Assembly (NCBI GenBank): GCA_963802575.1
Contig: CAWDJF010000002.1
Coordinates: 186,001 to 250,000 of the forward strand
DNA: 64,000 nucleotides
Source: DATFTE01 sp963802575
Lineage (GTDB): Bacteria > Acidobacteriota > Terriglobia > Terriglobales > Acidobacteriaceae
Direction of reading: 5' to 3'
Position numbers and translations under genes: made by a program. The notes beneath the pieces were generated by a model. That model was not told the origin of the DNA, searched no databases, and was given only the letters and a program-made list of their open reading frames with translations. Shown here in pieces: positions 41,717 through 50,738 of this stretch. How positions within the stretch are numbered: position 1 is the first letter of the stretch; every line of letters starts with the position of its first letter.

Positions 41717-42664
41717 TTATTGTACGGGGGGGCCCAGGCGAAGTTGCGCGATGACGCGGGCTACAGCGACTGATAAAGGTCCATCGAGCGAAAGACCGCT
41801 GGCGCACTCGTGACCTCCACCGCCAAATTGGGCGGCCACAGAGGCAACATTCAATTCGCCTTTACTGCGCAGGCTGACGCGGTAGCGGCCGTCAGGAAGC
41901 TCACGGAAAAACGCGGCGACTTCGACATCCTGAATCGAGAGCGCGTAGTTCACGATGCCCTCGCAATCTTCTTCCTTGGCCTCACAGCGGTCCATTTGTT
42001 CGCGCGTGATCCAGATCCAGGCCAGCGGGCCTTCGCGATGCAGATTGGAGAGGGCGGCGCCGAGCAATCTCATCTTCGCCGTAGAGTGCGCGAAGTAAAT
42101 GTTTCGCGCACAGCGAGCGGGATCAGCTCCGGCCATCACCAGTTCGCGCGCCAGCGAGAAAGTATGCTCGTTGGTTCCCGCGAACATGAACGAACCGGTA
42201 TCGGTGAGCACGGCGGTGTACAAGCAGGTCGCAATGTCGGGCGTAATCGTGACTCCCGCTTCCTTCGCGAGCCGGTAGACCAACTCCGCGGTGGCGACAG
42301 CTTTCGGATCGATCCAGTTCACGTTGGCGAAGGGACGTCCGCTGAGATGGTGATCGATGCTGATGAGGAAACGATTCTCCAGGCCTTCCAGGCGCGTGCG
42401 CTGTACGCTATCGCACTCCAGAATGATGGCGGCTTCGTAGTTGCCATTTACTTTTTGCGCTTGCACCACCCGATCGGCGAAAGGAAGCGGCTGATAAATG
42501 CGTGGGACACCATCGGCGAGCACGACCTCGGCTTCCTTCCCCATCTGGCGCAGAATCTGTCCACAAGCCAGCGCGGAGCCGACCGCGTCGCCATCCGGGC
42601 GCGCGTGCGAAGTCAGCAGAAAGCGCTTGCGCTCGGCGATTTGCTTAAGTACCTCTTTCACCAT
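41717..42664 (-). CDS. nrnA: Bifunctional oligoribonuclease/PAP phosphatase NrnA
   Basis: NrnA degrades short RNA oligomers and dephosphorylates pAp. The 315-residue protein has the DHH domain (HARPDGDAVGSALACGQIL at 20-38, DHHLSGRP near 106, VLTDTGSF) and the C-terminal DHHA1 domain with FGGGGHECASG. All metal-binding motifs are present. It directly follows rbfA on the same strand (13 bases), matching the nusA-infB-rbfA-nrnA order of many bacteria. Confidence 0.93.
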   Translation of the reverse strand: MVKEVLKQIAERKRFLLTSHARPDGDAVGSALACGQILRQMGKEAEVVLADGVPRIYQPLPFADRVVQAQKVNGNYEAAIILECDSVQRTRLEGLENRFLISIDHHLSGRPFANVNWIDPKAVATAELVYRLAKEAGVTITPDIATCLYTAVLTDTGSFMFAGTNEHTFSLARELVMAGADPARCARNIYFAHSTAKMRLLGAALSNLHREGPLAWIWITREQMDRCEAKEEDCEGIVNYALSIQDVEVAAFFRELPDGRYRVSLRSKGELNVASVAAQFGGGGHECASGLSLDGPLSVAVARVIAQLRLGPPVQ

Positions 42665-42677
42665 GTTCGCTCGACCC

Positions 42678-43088
42678 TTAGCCCTTTCGCTCTTGCTTAT
42701 CGGGTCTTGCCGAAGACCGAGTTGCTGCGGAGGATCGCTTCCGGGTTCGCCCTAGCAGCTCGTCGATCCGCGCTCCGTACTGATCCGAGCGATCGATCTG
42801 AAACAACAATTCCGGCGGACGGCGCAAGTGCAACCGCTCCGCTACTTCCCGGCGGATGAATCCGGTGGCCGCGATCAGGCCTTGCAAGGAGCGTTCGGCC
42901 TCGTCGTCGTCGCCCTCGCAGTTCACGAAAATCCGTGCAGACTTGCCGTCAGTAGCAAGTACCACGCTGCTCACGTTCACCAAGCCGATCCGAGGATCGC
43001 CGAGTTCGCCTTCGAGGATGGTTTCGATTTCCTCGCGCAGGGCTTCTCCCAGCCGCTCCCGGTGATACTTTCGCCCACGCTTCTCCAA
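42678..43088 (-). CDS. rbfA: 30S ribosome-binding factor A
   Basis: A KH-fold protein of 136 residues that matures the 5' end of 16S rRNA. Family words are YHRERLGEALREEIETILEGELGDPRIGLVNVSSVVLA and ARIFVNCEGDD, then LRRPPELLFQIDRSDQYGARIDELL. A basic Ser/Arg-rich tail follows. It sits in the nusA-infB-DUF503-rbfA-nrnA run with 13 bases to nrnA. Confidence 0.94.
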   Translation of the reverse strand: MEKRGRKYHRERLGEALREEIETILEGELGDPRIGLVNVSSVVLATDGKSARIFVNCEGDDDEAERSLQGLIAATGFIRREVAERLHLRRPPELLFQIDRSDQYGARIDELLGRTRKRSSAATRSSARPDKQERKG

Positions 43089-43204
43089 ACCGCACCTCGA
43101 AATAAAACGAATGAGAATATCAGAAATCGGGCCGCGGGTCCGCAGGCAAATCGCGTTCCGGCAGGCTTAAGTTCTGTTCAGGGAAAGTCTGCAGATACAG
43201 GAAT

Positions 43205-43504
43205 TTACGGGGAATCCAAAAATTCCACAAACGAGTCGGCGACGTCCGCGCCGGCATTATTGGCGATCCGCGTCGCCTGGCGCTCCACATTTTTCATCAA
43301 GCCATCAAGATAGTCGCGCGAGTCGGAAATGCTGACCACCCCGATGGTGGCCTGGTTCCAGATATTGCTGGCATCGAGCTCGGCGACCGACACATTGAAG
43401 TGCACGCGCAGCCGGTCTTTCAAGCTGCGCACCACCTGGCGCTTGTCTTTGAGCGATTGCGCGGCTTCGATGCGCAGTTCGAGGGTAAGAAACGCGATGG
43501 GCAT
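43205..43504 (-). CDS. DUF503 (YlxP) family protein
   Basis: The 99-residue alpha/beta protein starts MPIAFLTLELRIEAAQSLKDKRQVVRSLKDRL and has FNVSVAELD and a NAGADVAD word, all of the YlxP/DUF503 family, usually found between infB and rbfA as here. Function is not established. The ATG at 43504 abuts the infB-side heptamer hairpin. The 116 bases between it and rbfA hold nothing recognised. Confidence 0.88.
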   Translation of the reverse strand: MPIAFLTLELRIEAAQSLKDKRQVVRSLKDRLRVHFNVSVAELDASNIWNQATIGVVSISDSRDYLDGLMKNVERQATRIANNAGADVADSFVEFLDSP

Positions 43505-43580
43505 AGTTCTCAGTTCTCTGTTCCCAGTTCTCAGTTGAAAACCGCCTTGCTGAGAACTGAGAACCGGGAACTGAGAACTG
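43504..43580. repeat. Inverted heptamer pair, word AGTTCTC
   Basis: Left units AGTTCTC, AGTTCTC, TGTTCCC, AGTTCTC (43504-43536) face GAGAACT-type units (43549-43580). The loop is about 12 bases. The first base pair is next to the DUF503 start codon and the last base lies four bases from the infB stop. The word matches those at 10.6 and 63.5 kb. Confidence 0.88.
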
Positions 43581-43584
43581 TTTC

Positions 43585-46515
43585 TTACGCGATCACTTCC
43601 GCGGCGACGCGTTCGGTGACGAATGCTTCGATGATGTCACCAGACTTGATGTCGCCGTAGTTCGCGATTGAGATGCCGCACTCCATGCCGTTACGCACTT
43701 CGCTGGCATCGTCTTTGAAGCGCCGCAGCGATCCGACTTTGCCTTTGAAGACGACCACGTTGTCGCGCAGCAGGCGAACTTCGGAGTCGCGCTTGATGAT
43801 GCCATCGATAACCTGGCATCCAGCGACTGTGCCGACCTTGGGAATGCGGAAGGTCTCGCGAACTTCGGCGCGTCCCTGGTAGGTTTCCTTGATCGTCGGC
43901 TCGAGCAGGCCGGTCATGGCGCGCTTGATCTCGTCCTGCAACTCGTAAATGATCGAGTGCAGGCGGATATCGACTTTTTCTTGTTCGGCCAGTTCCTGCG
44001 CTTTGCGTTCCGGACGCACGTTGAAGCCGATGATGATCGCGTTCGAAGCGGAAGCCAGTAGCACATCGCTCTCGGTGATGGCGCCGACTCCGGTACGCAG
44101 AAGTTTCAAGCGCACCTTGTCGTTCGAAATCTTCGTGAGCAAGTCGCTGAGCACTTCGACCGATCCGCCCACGTCGGCCTTCAGGATGATGTTCAGTTCC
44201 TTGGTGCCGGCAGTCTTGAGTTGCTCCGCCAAGCCTTCGAGCGAAACGCGCGAACTCTTTGCCAGAGTCGCTTCGCGGGCCTTCTGCTCGCGGTATTCCG
44301 AGATGCCACGCGCTTTGTCGCGGTCGGCGACTACGACAAATTGATCGCCTGCCTGCGGCAAGCTTTCCATGCCGAGAATCTCGACCGGGGTCGAAGGAGG
44401 AGCGATTTCCAACTGGGCGCCGCGATCGTCAAACATGGCGCGCACTCTGCCGTAGACGTTGCCAACGACGAAGTTGTCGCCCGTACGCAGGGTGCCGTCT
44501 TGCACCAACACGGTAGCCACGGGGCCGCGTCCGCGATCAAGCTTGGCTTCGAGAACCACGCCGGTCGCTGACCGCTCGGGCGTTGCTTTGAGTTCCTGCA
44601 GATCGGCCACCAGGCAGATCATTTCCATCAGCAGGTTGAGATTGGTTTTCTGCTTGGCCGAAACGTCGACGAAGACGGTAGTGCCGCCCCAGTCTTCCGG
44701 CATCAAGCCGCGATCGGCGAGTTGCTTTTTCACGCGGTCGGGCAAAGCGTCGGGCTTATCGATCTTATTCACGGCCACGATGATGGGAACTTCCGCGGCA
44801 TGAGCGTGATCGATGGCTTCGAGGGTTTGCGGCATGACTCCGTCATCGGCGGCGACAACCAGTACAACGATGTCGGTTGCCTTCGCGCCGCGCGCGCGCA
44901 TGCGGGTGAATGCTTCGTGACCTGGCGTATCGAGGAACACAATCTGGCGACCGTAGGCCGGAGACTGCGTGTCCATAATCGTGACTTTGTAGGCGCCAAT
45001 ATGTTGCGTGATGCCACCGGCCTCGCCGCCTGCGACGTTGGTCAGACGGATCGAGTCGAGTAGTGTCGTTTTGCCATGATCGACGTGGCCCATGATGGTG
45101 ACCACAGGCGGACGCGAAACGGCTTCGATGCTGGACCCTTCCTCGCCCGCAGCGGCGTCGGAAATTTCCTTCTGCGCCTGCTCTTCAAAGCTGATGACGT
45201 TCGTGTCGGCTCCGAAGAAGCGGGCCATCTCACTCGCGAGTTCGGAGTCGAGCGTCTGATTGACCGTGGCGAATACGCCGCGAGCCAGCAGGCGTCCGAT
45301 AAGATCTTTGGCGCGAATGCCCAGCTTCTCCGCCAGGTCTTTTACGCTGATGCCTTCAGAAATCGTGATGGTGCGCGTAATCGGCTGCGGCTCGTTCGAG
45401 AGCGACAACCGCGGCGGCGGCACGTAGCCCTTCATCGGGCCTTCTTTGACACCGCGAGGAACGTAGCGCTGCCCAGGCCGACGTGAAGGAGCACCGGGGC
45501 GGCTTCCTGGACGGCTGGGGCCCGGTGGCGGTCCTGAAGGGCCGACGCCTAAAGGACGCGCGCCGGTGGGCGATTGCCGCGTCGGATGCATGGGACGCCG
45601 TTCGCCCGGGCGCAGCGGCGCACGCGACGCCGGCGGACCACCTGGACGGGGCCGCTGGAAAATTGGCTGACCCGGCACCGGACGTCCTGGGGCCGGCCTG
45701 ACCGGTGTCGCACCGGTGGCCGACGGCGGAGGCGCCGCAGGTCGCGGAGGAGCCTGATACACGGGACGCGGTCCGGTCTGAGGAACGATCATCCTCGGAC
45801 GCGGCGGCTGCGCAATAGGAGCTCCGGGTCTTACACCCGTCGGAGGCGCTGGAACTTGTGGAGCGGGCGCGGACGGAGCCGCCTGTGCCGTTGTTACGGC
45901 CGGCACGGCTGCCTGCGCTGCCGGTGGCGTTATCGCTGGGGGCGCGGGCTTGGGCGGCACCGTGGCCGGAGGCGCAGCCGCTACTGGCGGTGCGGGCTTC
46001 TGCACCGGAGGCGGCGGCGCGGGGACGGTAAATGTCGGACGAGGCGATGTCTGGGGAACAACCAAGCGCGGAGGAGCCGTCGGCGTGGGCGGAGCTTGTG
46101 GGGCCGTCGTGGCGGGCGCTGCCGCTGCAGGGGCAGCCGGCTTGGCTTCCACCGAAGGAGGTACGATTGTGGGACGAGGGGGCGGAGGAGCCGCGGGGGC
46201 CGAAGTTGGCGCCGGCGTTTGCTGCTTGGCACGAATGGCGTTCAGTACGTCTCCAGGCTTCGATATGTGAGATAGGTCAATCTTGGTCCGAATCTCATCC
46301 CCATCGGGACGACTCGAACGCGAGGCTTTGGCAGCAGATCCCTGAGTGTCGCCACCGCCTCTGAGATAGGCACGGACCTTGACTGCTTCATGCTCTTCAA
46401 TAGAACTGGAATGCGTTTTCTTCTCGGTCACGCCAACCAGCGGCAGTACATCGAGAATCGCTTTGCTTTTGACTTCCAGCTCCCTAGCCAGATCGTTGAT
46501 TCGAATCTTGCTCAT
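43585..46515 (-). CDS. infB: Translation initiation factor IF-2
   Basis: IF-2 is a GTPase that brings fMet-tRNA to the ribosome. The N terminus (MSKIRINDLARELEVKSKAIL) is the small IF2N domain. A very long Pro/Ala-rich linker covers about 110-370, a second IF2N domain lies near 380-430 (SVKDLAEKLGIRAKDLI) and the G domain begins near 475 with GHVDHGKTTLLDSIR; NKIDKPD is near 583 and the DTPGHEAF switch in between. Domains II-IV follow, ending MECGISIANYGDIKSGDIIEA. Length is 976 residues. It follows nusA on the same strand. Confidence 0.97.
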   Translation of the reverse strand: MSKIRINDLARELEVKSKAILDVLPLVGVTEKKTHSSSIEEHEAVKVRAYLRGGGDTQGSAAKASRSSRPDGDEIRTKIDLSHISKPGDVLNAIRAKQQTPAPTSAPAAPPPPRPTIVPPSVEAKPAAPAAAAPATTAPQAPPTPTAPPRLVVPQTSPRPTFTVPAPPPPVQKPAPPVAAAPPATVPPKPAPPAITPPAAQAAVPAVTTAQAAPSAPAPQVPAPPTGVRPGAPIAQPPRPRMIVPQTGPRPVYQAPPRPAAPPPSATGATPVRPAPGRPVPGQPIFQRPRPGGPPASRAPLRPGERRPMHPTRQSPTGARPLGVGPSGPPPGPSRPGSRPGAPSRRPGQRYVPRGVKEGPMKGYVPPPRLSLSNEPQPITRTITISEGISVKDLAEKLGIRAKDLIGRLLARGVFATVNQTLDSELASEMARFFGADTNVISFEEQAQKEISDAAAGEEGSSIEAVSRPPVVTIMGHVDHGKTTLLDSIRLTNVAGGEAGGITQHIGAYKVTIMDTQSPAYGRQIVFLDTPGHEAFTRMRARGAKATDIVVLVVAADDGVMPQTLEAIDHAHAAEVPIIVAVNKIDKPDALPDRVKKQLADRGLMPEDWGGTTVFVDVSAKQKTNLNLLMEMICLVADLQELKATPERSATGVVLEAKLDRGRGPVATVLVQDGTLRTGDNFVVGNVYGRVRAMFDDRGAQLEIAPPSTPVEILGMESLPQAGDQFVVVADRDKARGISEYREQKAREATLAKSSRVSLEGLAEQLKTAGTKELNIILKADVGGSVEVLSDLLTKISNDKVRLKLLRTGVGAITESDVLLASASNAIIIGFNVRPERKAQELAEQEKVDIRLHSIIYELQDEIKRAMTGLLEPTIKETYQGRAEVRETFRIPKVGTVAGCQVIDGIIKRDSEVRLLRDNVVVFKGKVGSLRRFKDDASEVRNGMECGISIANYGDIKSGDIIEAFVTERVAAEVIA

Positions 46516-46620
46516 CCGCCCTTCGTTTCCTCCGATATGTCCCCGCTAAGTCTTCATATCAACCTCACGGTGTCGGCATACTTTCCCGCACTCCGCATCC
46601 ATTGCAGCAGCGCGTAGCAC

Positions 46621-48072
46621 TTACTCTTTTTCCCCGGAAGGAGTTTCCGCTTCCGCGATCTCTTCCGTTTGATTCTCTGTTTCCGAATCGGATTCCGCAG
46701 CGGCCTGCACTTCTTCGCCGCTGCCGCTGGAGAGTTCTTCAGCGGACACTTCCGCCGCTTCTCCCTCCGCGGGTGCAACGACGGCCTCTCCACCTTCCAG
46801 GCTGGAGAAATAATTATTGACCGCAAGGCTGATTTTTTCCACCGTCTTGGGACCGATGCCTTCGATGGCTTCCAGTTGTTCGGGAGTCATATCGGCCAGC
46901 GCTTCAACGGTAGTAACTCCGGCAGCGCTGAGCTTCTCGACCAATCCCTCACCCAATCCCGGAACATCCGCCAGCGGCGTCGAGGACGATCCCACGAGCT
47001 GCGACATCTGCTGTTCGACTTCCTGTCGCTTCTCTTCTTCGCTCTTGATGTCGATCTTCCAACCCAGCAGCTTGGCAGCGAGACGGACGTTCTGCCCCTT
47101 CTTGCCGATGGCAAGCGAGAGCTGAGTATCATCGACCACGACTTCGAGGTGCTTTTCACCGGCTTCGAGTACGGTGACACGGCTGACCTTCGCCGGCTGC
47201 AACGCCTTCTCCGCGAACGTGACCGGGTCTTCGTGATACTCGATGATGTCGATTTTCTCGCCGCGCAGTTCGCGGATGATCGACTGCACACGCATGCCCT
47301 TCATGCCGACGCATGCTCCTACCGCATCGACGTCTTTGTCTTTCGACATGACGGCGATCTTGGTGCGTTCACCAGCTTCGCGGGCAATGGCGCGGATGAC
47401 CACAGTACCGTCGTAAATCTCCGGAACCTCGGTCTGGAACAGATGCTGCACAAGCTCCGGCGCCGCTCGGGAAACTACGACTTGCGGTCCTTTGGAGGCT
47501 TTCTCGACGCGAGCGATGACCACACGCACCCGCTCGCCGATCGCGAATGACTCCAGGCGCGACTGCTCTTTACGCGGCATGCGCGACTCGGCTTTGCCGA
47601 GATCGAAGATCACATCCGGACCTTCGATGCGCTTGACCGTGGCGTTCACGATCTCTTGCACGCGACCGATGTATTCGTTGTAAACCGTGTCGCGTTCCGC
47701 CTCGCGTACTTTCTGGAAAATCACCTGCTTCGCGAGTTGCGCGGCAATGCGTCCCAGAATTCCCTCGGTCTCTTTGGGGATCTGCAGTTCGCCGCCGACT
47801 TCGATATCGGGATTTACCTTGCGGGCGTCGTCGAGTGTGACTTGCAGCGTAGGATCTTCAACTTGTTCTGGACTTTCGACCACTGTCTTTACCGCAAAGG
47901 CGCGAATCTTCCCGGTCTCTTTGTTCAGCTCGGCGCGCAGGTTTTCCTGCGTCTTGTAGTATTTGCGCGTGGCGACAACAATGGCGTCTTCCACGGCGCT
48001 GACTACAATCTGCGGATCAATTCCCTTTTCACGGCTAAGGGCGTCGATAGTGTTGTAAAGCTCGCTTGCCAT
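46621..48072 (-). CDS. nusA: Transcription termination/antitermination factor NusA
   Basis: NusA binds RNA polymerase and nascent RNA and alters pausing, termination and antitermination. The 483-residue protein has the N-terminal RNAP-binding domain (MASELYNTIDALSREKGIDP), an S1 domain (EIVNATVKRIEGPDVIFDLG), two KH domains (GACVGMKGMRVQSIIREL, SLAIGKKGQNVRLAAKLLGW) and C-terminal helix-hairpin-helix repeats (LADVPGLGEGLVEKL, IEGIGPKTVEKI), then an acidic tail. It lies between rimP and infB. The 105 bases to infB carry no heptamer array. Confidence 0.96.
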   Translation of the reverse strand: MASELYNTIDALSREKGIDPQIVVSAVEDAIVVATRKYYKTQENLRAELNKETGKIRAFAVKTVVESPEQVEDPTLQVTLDDARKVNPDIEVGGELQIPKETEGILGRIAAQLAKQVIFQKVREAERDTVYNEYIGRVQEIVNATVKRIEGPDVIFDLGKAESRMPRKEQSRLESFAIGERVRVVIARVEKASKGPQVVVSRAAPELVQHLFQTEVPEIYDGTVVIRAIAREAGERTKIAVMSKDKDVDAVGACVGMKGMRVQSIIRELRGEKIDIIEYHEDPVTFAEKALQPAKVSRVTVLEAGEKHLEVVVDDTQLSLAIGKKGQNVRLAAKLLGWKIDIKSEEEKRQEVEQQMSQLVGSSSTPLADVPGLGEGLVEKLSAAGVTTVEALADMTPEQLEAIEGIGPKTVEKISLAVNNYFSSLEGGEAVVAPAEGEAAEVSAEELSSGSGEEVQAAAESDSETENQTEEIAEAETPSGEKE

Positions 48073-48078
48073 AAGTAA

Positions 48079-48157
48079 ACCGGACCTCGGACTTCGGACC
48101 TCGGACCTCAGGATCTAGTACCTCGGGCTCGGCCGAGGTCTGACGTCCGAGGTCCGC
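48079..48157. repeat. Inverted heptamer pair, word GGACCTC
   Basis: GGACCTC, GGACTTC, GGACCTC, GGACCTC (48079-48106) face GACGTCCGAGGTCCGC (about 48142-48157). A central CTCGGGCTCGGCCGAGG also pairs with itself. It lies between the rimP stop and nusA start. Confidence 0.82.
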
Positions 48158-48159
48158 TC

Positions 48160-48654
48160 TTAAATTTCTGGCACTAAATTCGCATGCTCAACATTCGCCA
48201 GTTCAATCTCTAACTTCTGCGTCGTGCCGTCTGCAGGGCGAAACTTCTTTCTGGCCGTACTTACATCCAGCGTCAAGCGTCCATCGCGAAAACTCTCGAG
48301 CCTGCCTTCGAAGTGGCGGTTGCCGCTCACCGGCTGCCGCGTCGTCAGCTTCACCAGGCTTCCGGTGAAGCGCTCGTAGTCGGCCGCGCGAAGTAACTTG
48401 CGATCCAATCCCGGCGACGATACCTCCAACAGGTACGAGCCACCGGGTACCGCGTCCTCGACATCAAGGATGGTTCCCACTTCCCGGCTGACGTTGGCGC
48501 AATCTTCGTGCGTCACGCCGCTGGGCTTATCGATCACAATGCGGAGCATGCGCGCCTTGCCCCCGCCGCGTAACTCGACTTCCACCACTTCCAGCCCGCT
48601 GGAGGCGGCTACGCGCTCGACCACTTCACGCACTCGATCGATCTCAAATGCCAT
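48160..48654 (-). CDS. rimP: Ribosome maturation factor RimP
   Basis: RimP is needed for 30S maturation. The 164-residue protein has VREVVERVAASSGLEVVEVELRG, RMLRIVIDKPSGVTHEDCANVSREVGTILD and YLLEVSSPGLDR of the N-terminal domain, and the C-terminal SH3-like part near VKLTTRQPVSGNRHFEG. Order rimP-nusA-infB is the conserved one. The gene has a leader of about 110 bases with a promoter and a terminator-like hairpin. Confidence 0.94.
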   Translation of the reverse strand: MAFEIDRVREVVERVAASSGLEVVEVELRGGGKARMLRIVIDKPSGVTHEDCANVSREVGTILDVEDAVPGGSYLLEVSSPGLDRKLLRAADYERFTGSLVKLTTRQPVSGNRHFEGRLESFRDGRLTLDVSTARKKFRPADGTTQKLEIELANVEHANLVPEI

Positions 48655-48703
48655 AGAACCAGCAACTTACAGTTGATTGTGCGGCAGCGAAACAGGCTGA
48701 AAC

Positions 48704-48726
48704 TAAAAAGTGGGCTTGCGCCCACT
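48704..48726 (-). terminator. Terminator-like hairpin in the rimP leader
   Basis: On the reverse strand AGTGGGC (48726-48720) pairs with GCCCACT (48715-48709) around GCAA, and five T follow. It is between a plausible promoter and the rimP start, so it can act as an attenuator for the whole operon. Confidence 0.6.
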
Positions 48727-48773
48727 GGTGTGCTTCGCCGAATGCTGGTACTACACAACAGTTTCCAGTCATC

Positions 48774-48802
48774 AATATACGCCGCCGGACAGGAAAAGAC
48801 AA
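48774..48802 (-). promoter_or_regulatory. Candidate promoter of rimP-nusA-infB
   Basis: On the reverse strand TTGTCT (48802-48797) and TATATT (48779-48774) are exactly 17 bases apart. Transcription would start near 48767, about 110 bases before the rimP ATG. Confidence 0.6.
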
Positions 48803-48862
48803 ACCGCCGACTGGGCCCAGAGCTCCCCTCGAAGTCACCTAAAGAGAGTGGCCACCGGGGGT

Positions 48863-48868
48863 TATAAT
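48863..48868 (+). promoter_or_regulatory. Candidate -10 box of the VWA gene
   Basis: A perfect TATAAT lies 26 bases before the ATG at 48894, and GGGAG precedes the start codon. No clear -35 is visible. It faces away from the rimP promoter. Confidence 0.45.
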
Positions 48869-48893
48869 CGGCGCAGACTTTGGGAGACGTTGA

Positions 48894-50694
48894 ATGCTCC
48901 GTTGTTGCGCGCTGACTTTGATTGCTCTTTCTCTGGTTTTCGTTCCCGCATGGGCTCAACGTGGTGGTGGAGGAGGGGGAGGCGGAACCCGCGGCACCGG
49001 CGGGCGAAGCGCCAGTGGCACTGGTACCGTGCCAAATCCGACTTACCAGAACACACCCTTTCTCACATCGCCGACCGTGCAGCATGCGAGTGATGAGCGT
49101 CGCGTAGAGTTCAAGTCGGAAACCGTCCTGGTGCAAGTGCCGGTTGTCGTGACAGACAAATCTGGAAATCATGTGCCGGGACTCAGTGGCAGCGACTTTA
49201 CGGTACTCGAGAGCGGGAAAGAACAGAAGATCGCCAGCTTCGAAGAGATACAAACCAGCCGTGCTCCACTGACTCCCGCTGCCGTTAAGCCGGGCGAGTA
49301 CAGTAACGCCGGTGCTGTCGGAGACGCTCCTAGAGCAGTGACGATTATCGCTCTAGACACGATCAACACGCCTTATCTCGATCAGACATACGGACGAAAG
49401 CAGTTACTCAAGTATCTCGCCGAGAACGTACAGCCCGGACAGGCGATTGGATTGGTTTCTTTTAGCAGCAAGGGCGTCAAGGTGATTCATGATTTGTCTT
49501 CCGATCCAGCAGAGTTGATTCAGGCTCTGAAGAAAGTGAACGGCGAGCTACCCGAGTTGCAGGGAGTGGATATCGACACGCAAGCTGCGGCCGCCACCGG
49601 CGCAGACCTGGAACCTCTCTCCGCCTTGAACCTGCCTCTCGGGAGCACCGCCACCAATCTCGAAGACTTCGTGACTCAGGGAGACGCAGCTATCGCCCGC
49701 ATGCAGCGCGATCGAGCTATCGAGGGAACAATCAAGGCCTTTCTGGAAGTGGCGTGGTCAGTGCGCGGTGTGCCTGGCAAGAAGTCTTTAATCTGGGCCA
49801 CCGGCGGCTTTCCGTTCTTCATGGATACGCCGCAGGCCGTTCCGGGCGGCTATCTGTCGATTATTTACGAGCGCGCTGTGCAGGCGCTCAACGATTCCGA
49901 GATCTCGGTCTATCCGGTGGATGTTCGCGGGCTGGTAAACTTTTCGCCAACCAGTGATGCCAGCATTCGTGGCACGAGGCTGGGAAACGCTTACACGCAG
50001 AGCTTGACCGCTCGCAGTTGGCTCCAAACATCGACGGTTGACACGCTTAAAAGATTTTGCCGAGATGACCGGCGGACGCGCGTTCTATAACACCAACGAC
50101 CTGACCACCAGCTTTAAACGCGCCGCTGACGACGCTGCAAATTACTACCTGCTCTCCTACTATCTCGATACCAAGAACACGAAGGCAGGATGGCGCGCTT
50201 TGAAAGTGAAAGTGCGTCGCCCCGGGACTGAGGTTCGCGCCCGGAGCGGATTTTTCGTCACCAATGCAACGATGAATTCGACTACATCTCATCAGAGTGA
50301 CATGGCTTTCGCGCTGACTTCTCCGTTCGACAGTACCGGAATTCCGCTCACTGTCCGCTGGAAGACAACTTCCGCAGATGGCGAGAAGAAGAAAGTTCAG
50401 TTTGGACTGCACGTCGCTCCCGAAGGCGTGACGATCGAAGGGGAGCGGAACCTGATGGATCTCGAATTCGCCATCATCGCTTTGACGGCGAAAAGCGGAA
50501 CTGCAGCCGATACCATCAGCCAGACATTGCAGGGCGCCGCGAAGCCCGAGACGCTAGCCAAGTTACGCGCCGATGGCCTCGCCTACAGTAACGCGCTCGA
50601 ACTTCCTCCGGGACAATACACGGTGCGCTTCGTCGTGCGCGACAACCCGAGCGGCAAGATCGGCAGTGTGTCAGCCCCGCTCACCGTGAATTAG
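48894..50694 (+). CDS. Secreted VWA-domain protein, frameshifted near 50052
   Basis: A signal peptide (MLRCCALTLIALSLVFVPAWA) and a Gly-rich linker lead to an Ig-like strand VVVTDKSGNHVPGLSGSDF typical of acidobacterial VWA proteins. The VWA core follows with LDTINTPYLDQTYGRKQLLKYL in place of the usual DxSxS metal site, and GLVSFSSKGVKVIHDLS. One extra A in the AAAA near 50050 breaks the frame: the first ends in SWLQTSTVDTLKRF, the second resumes with DFAEMTGGRAFYNTNDLTTSF and runs to 50694. The joined protein is about 600 residues. It is a relative of the VWA gene at 54849. Function is not known; binding at the cell surface is inferred. Confidence 0.72.
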
Positions 50695-50738
50695 AAATGC
50701 GACGCTAACATCCCTGAATACATGGCCGTCGATGAATC

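Noticed and set aside
41810..42859. A 349-residue open frame opposite nrnA and rbfA
   Set aside because: Both sense proteins are clear; the antisense frame crosses a gene boundary and has no recognised domain.
45574..46275. An Arg/Gly-rich frame opposite the infB linker
   Set aside because: It is the complement of the Pro/Ala-rich linker of IF-2.
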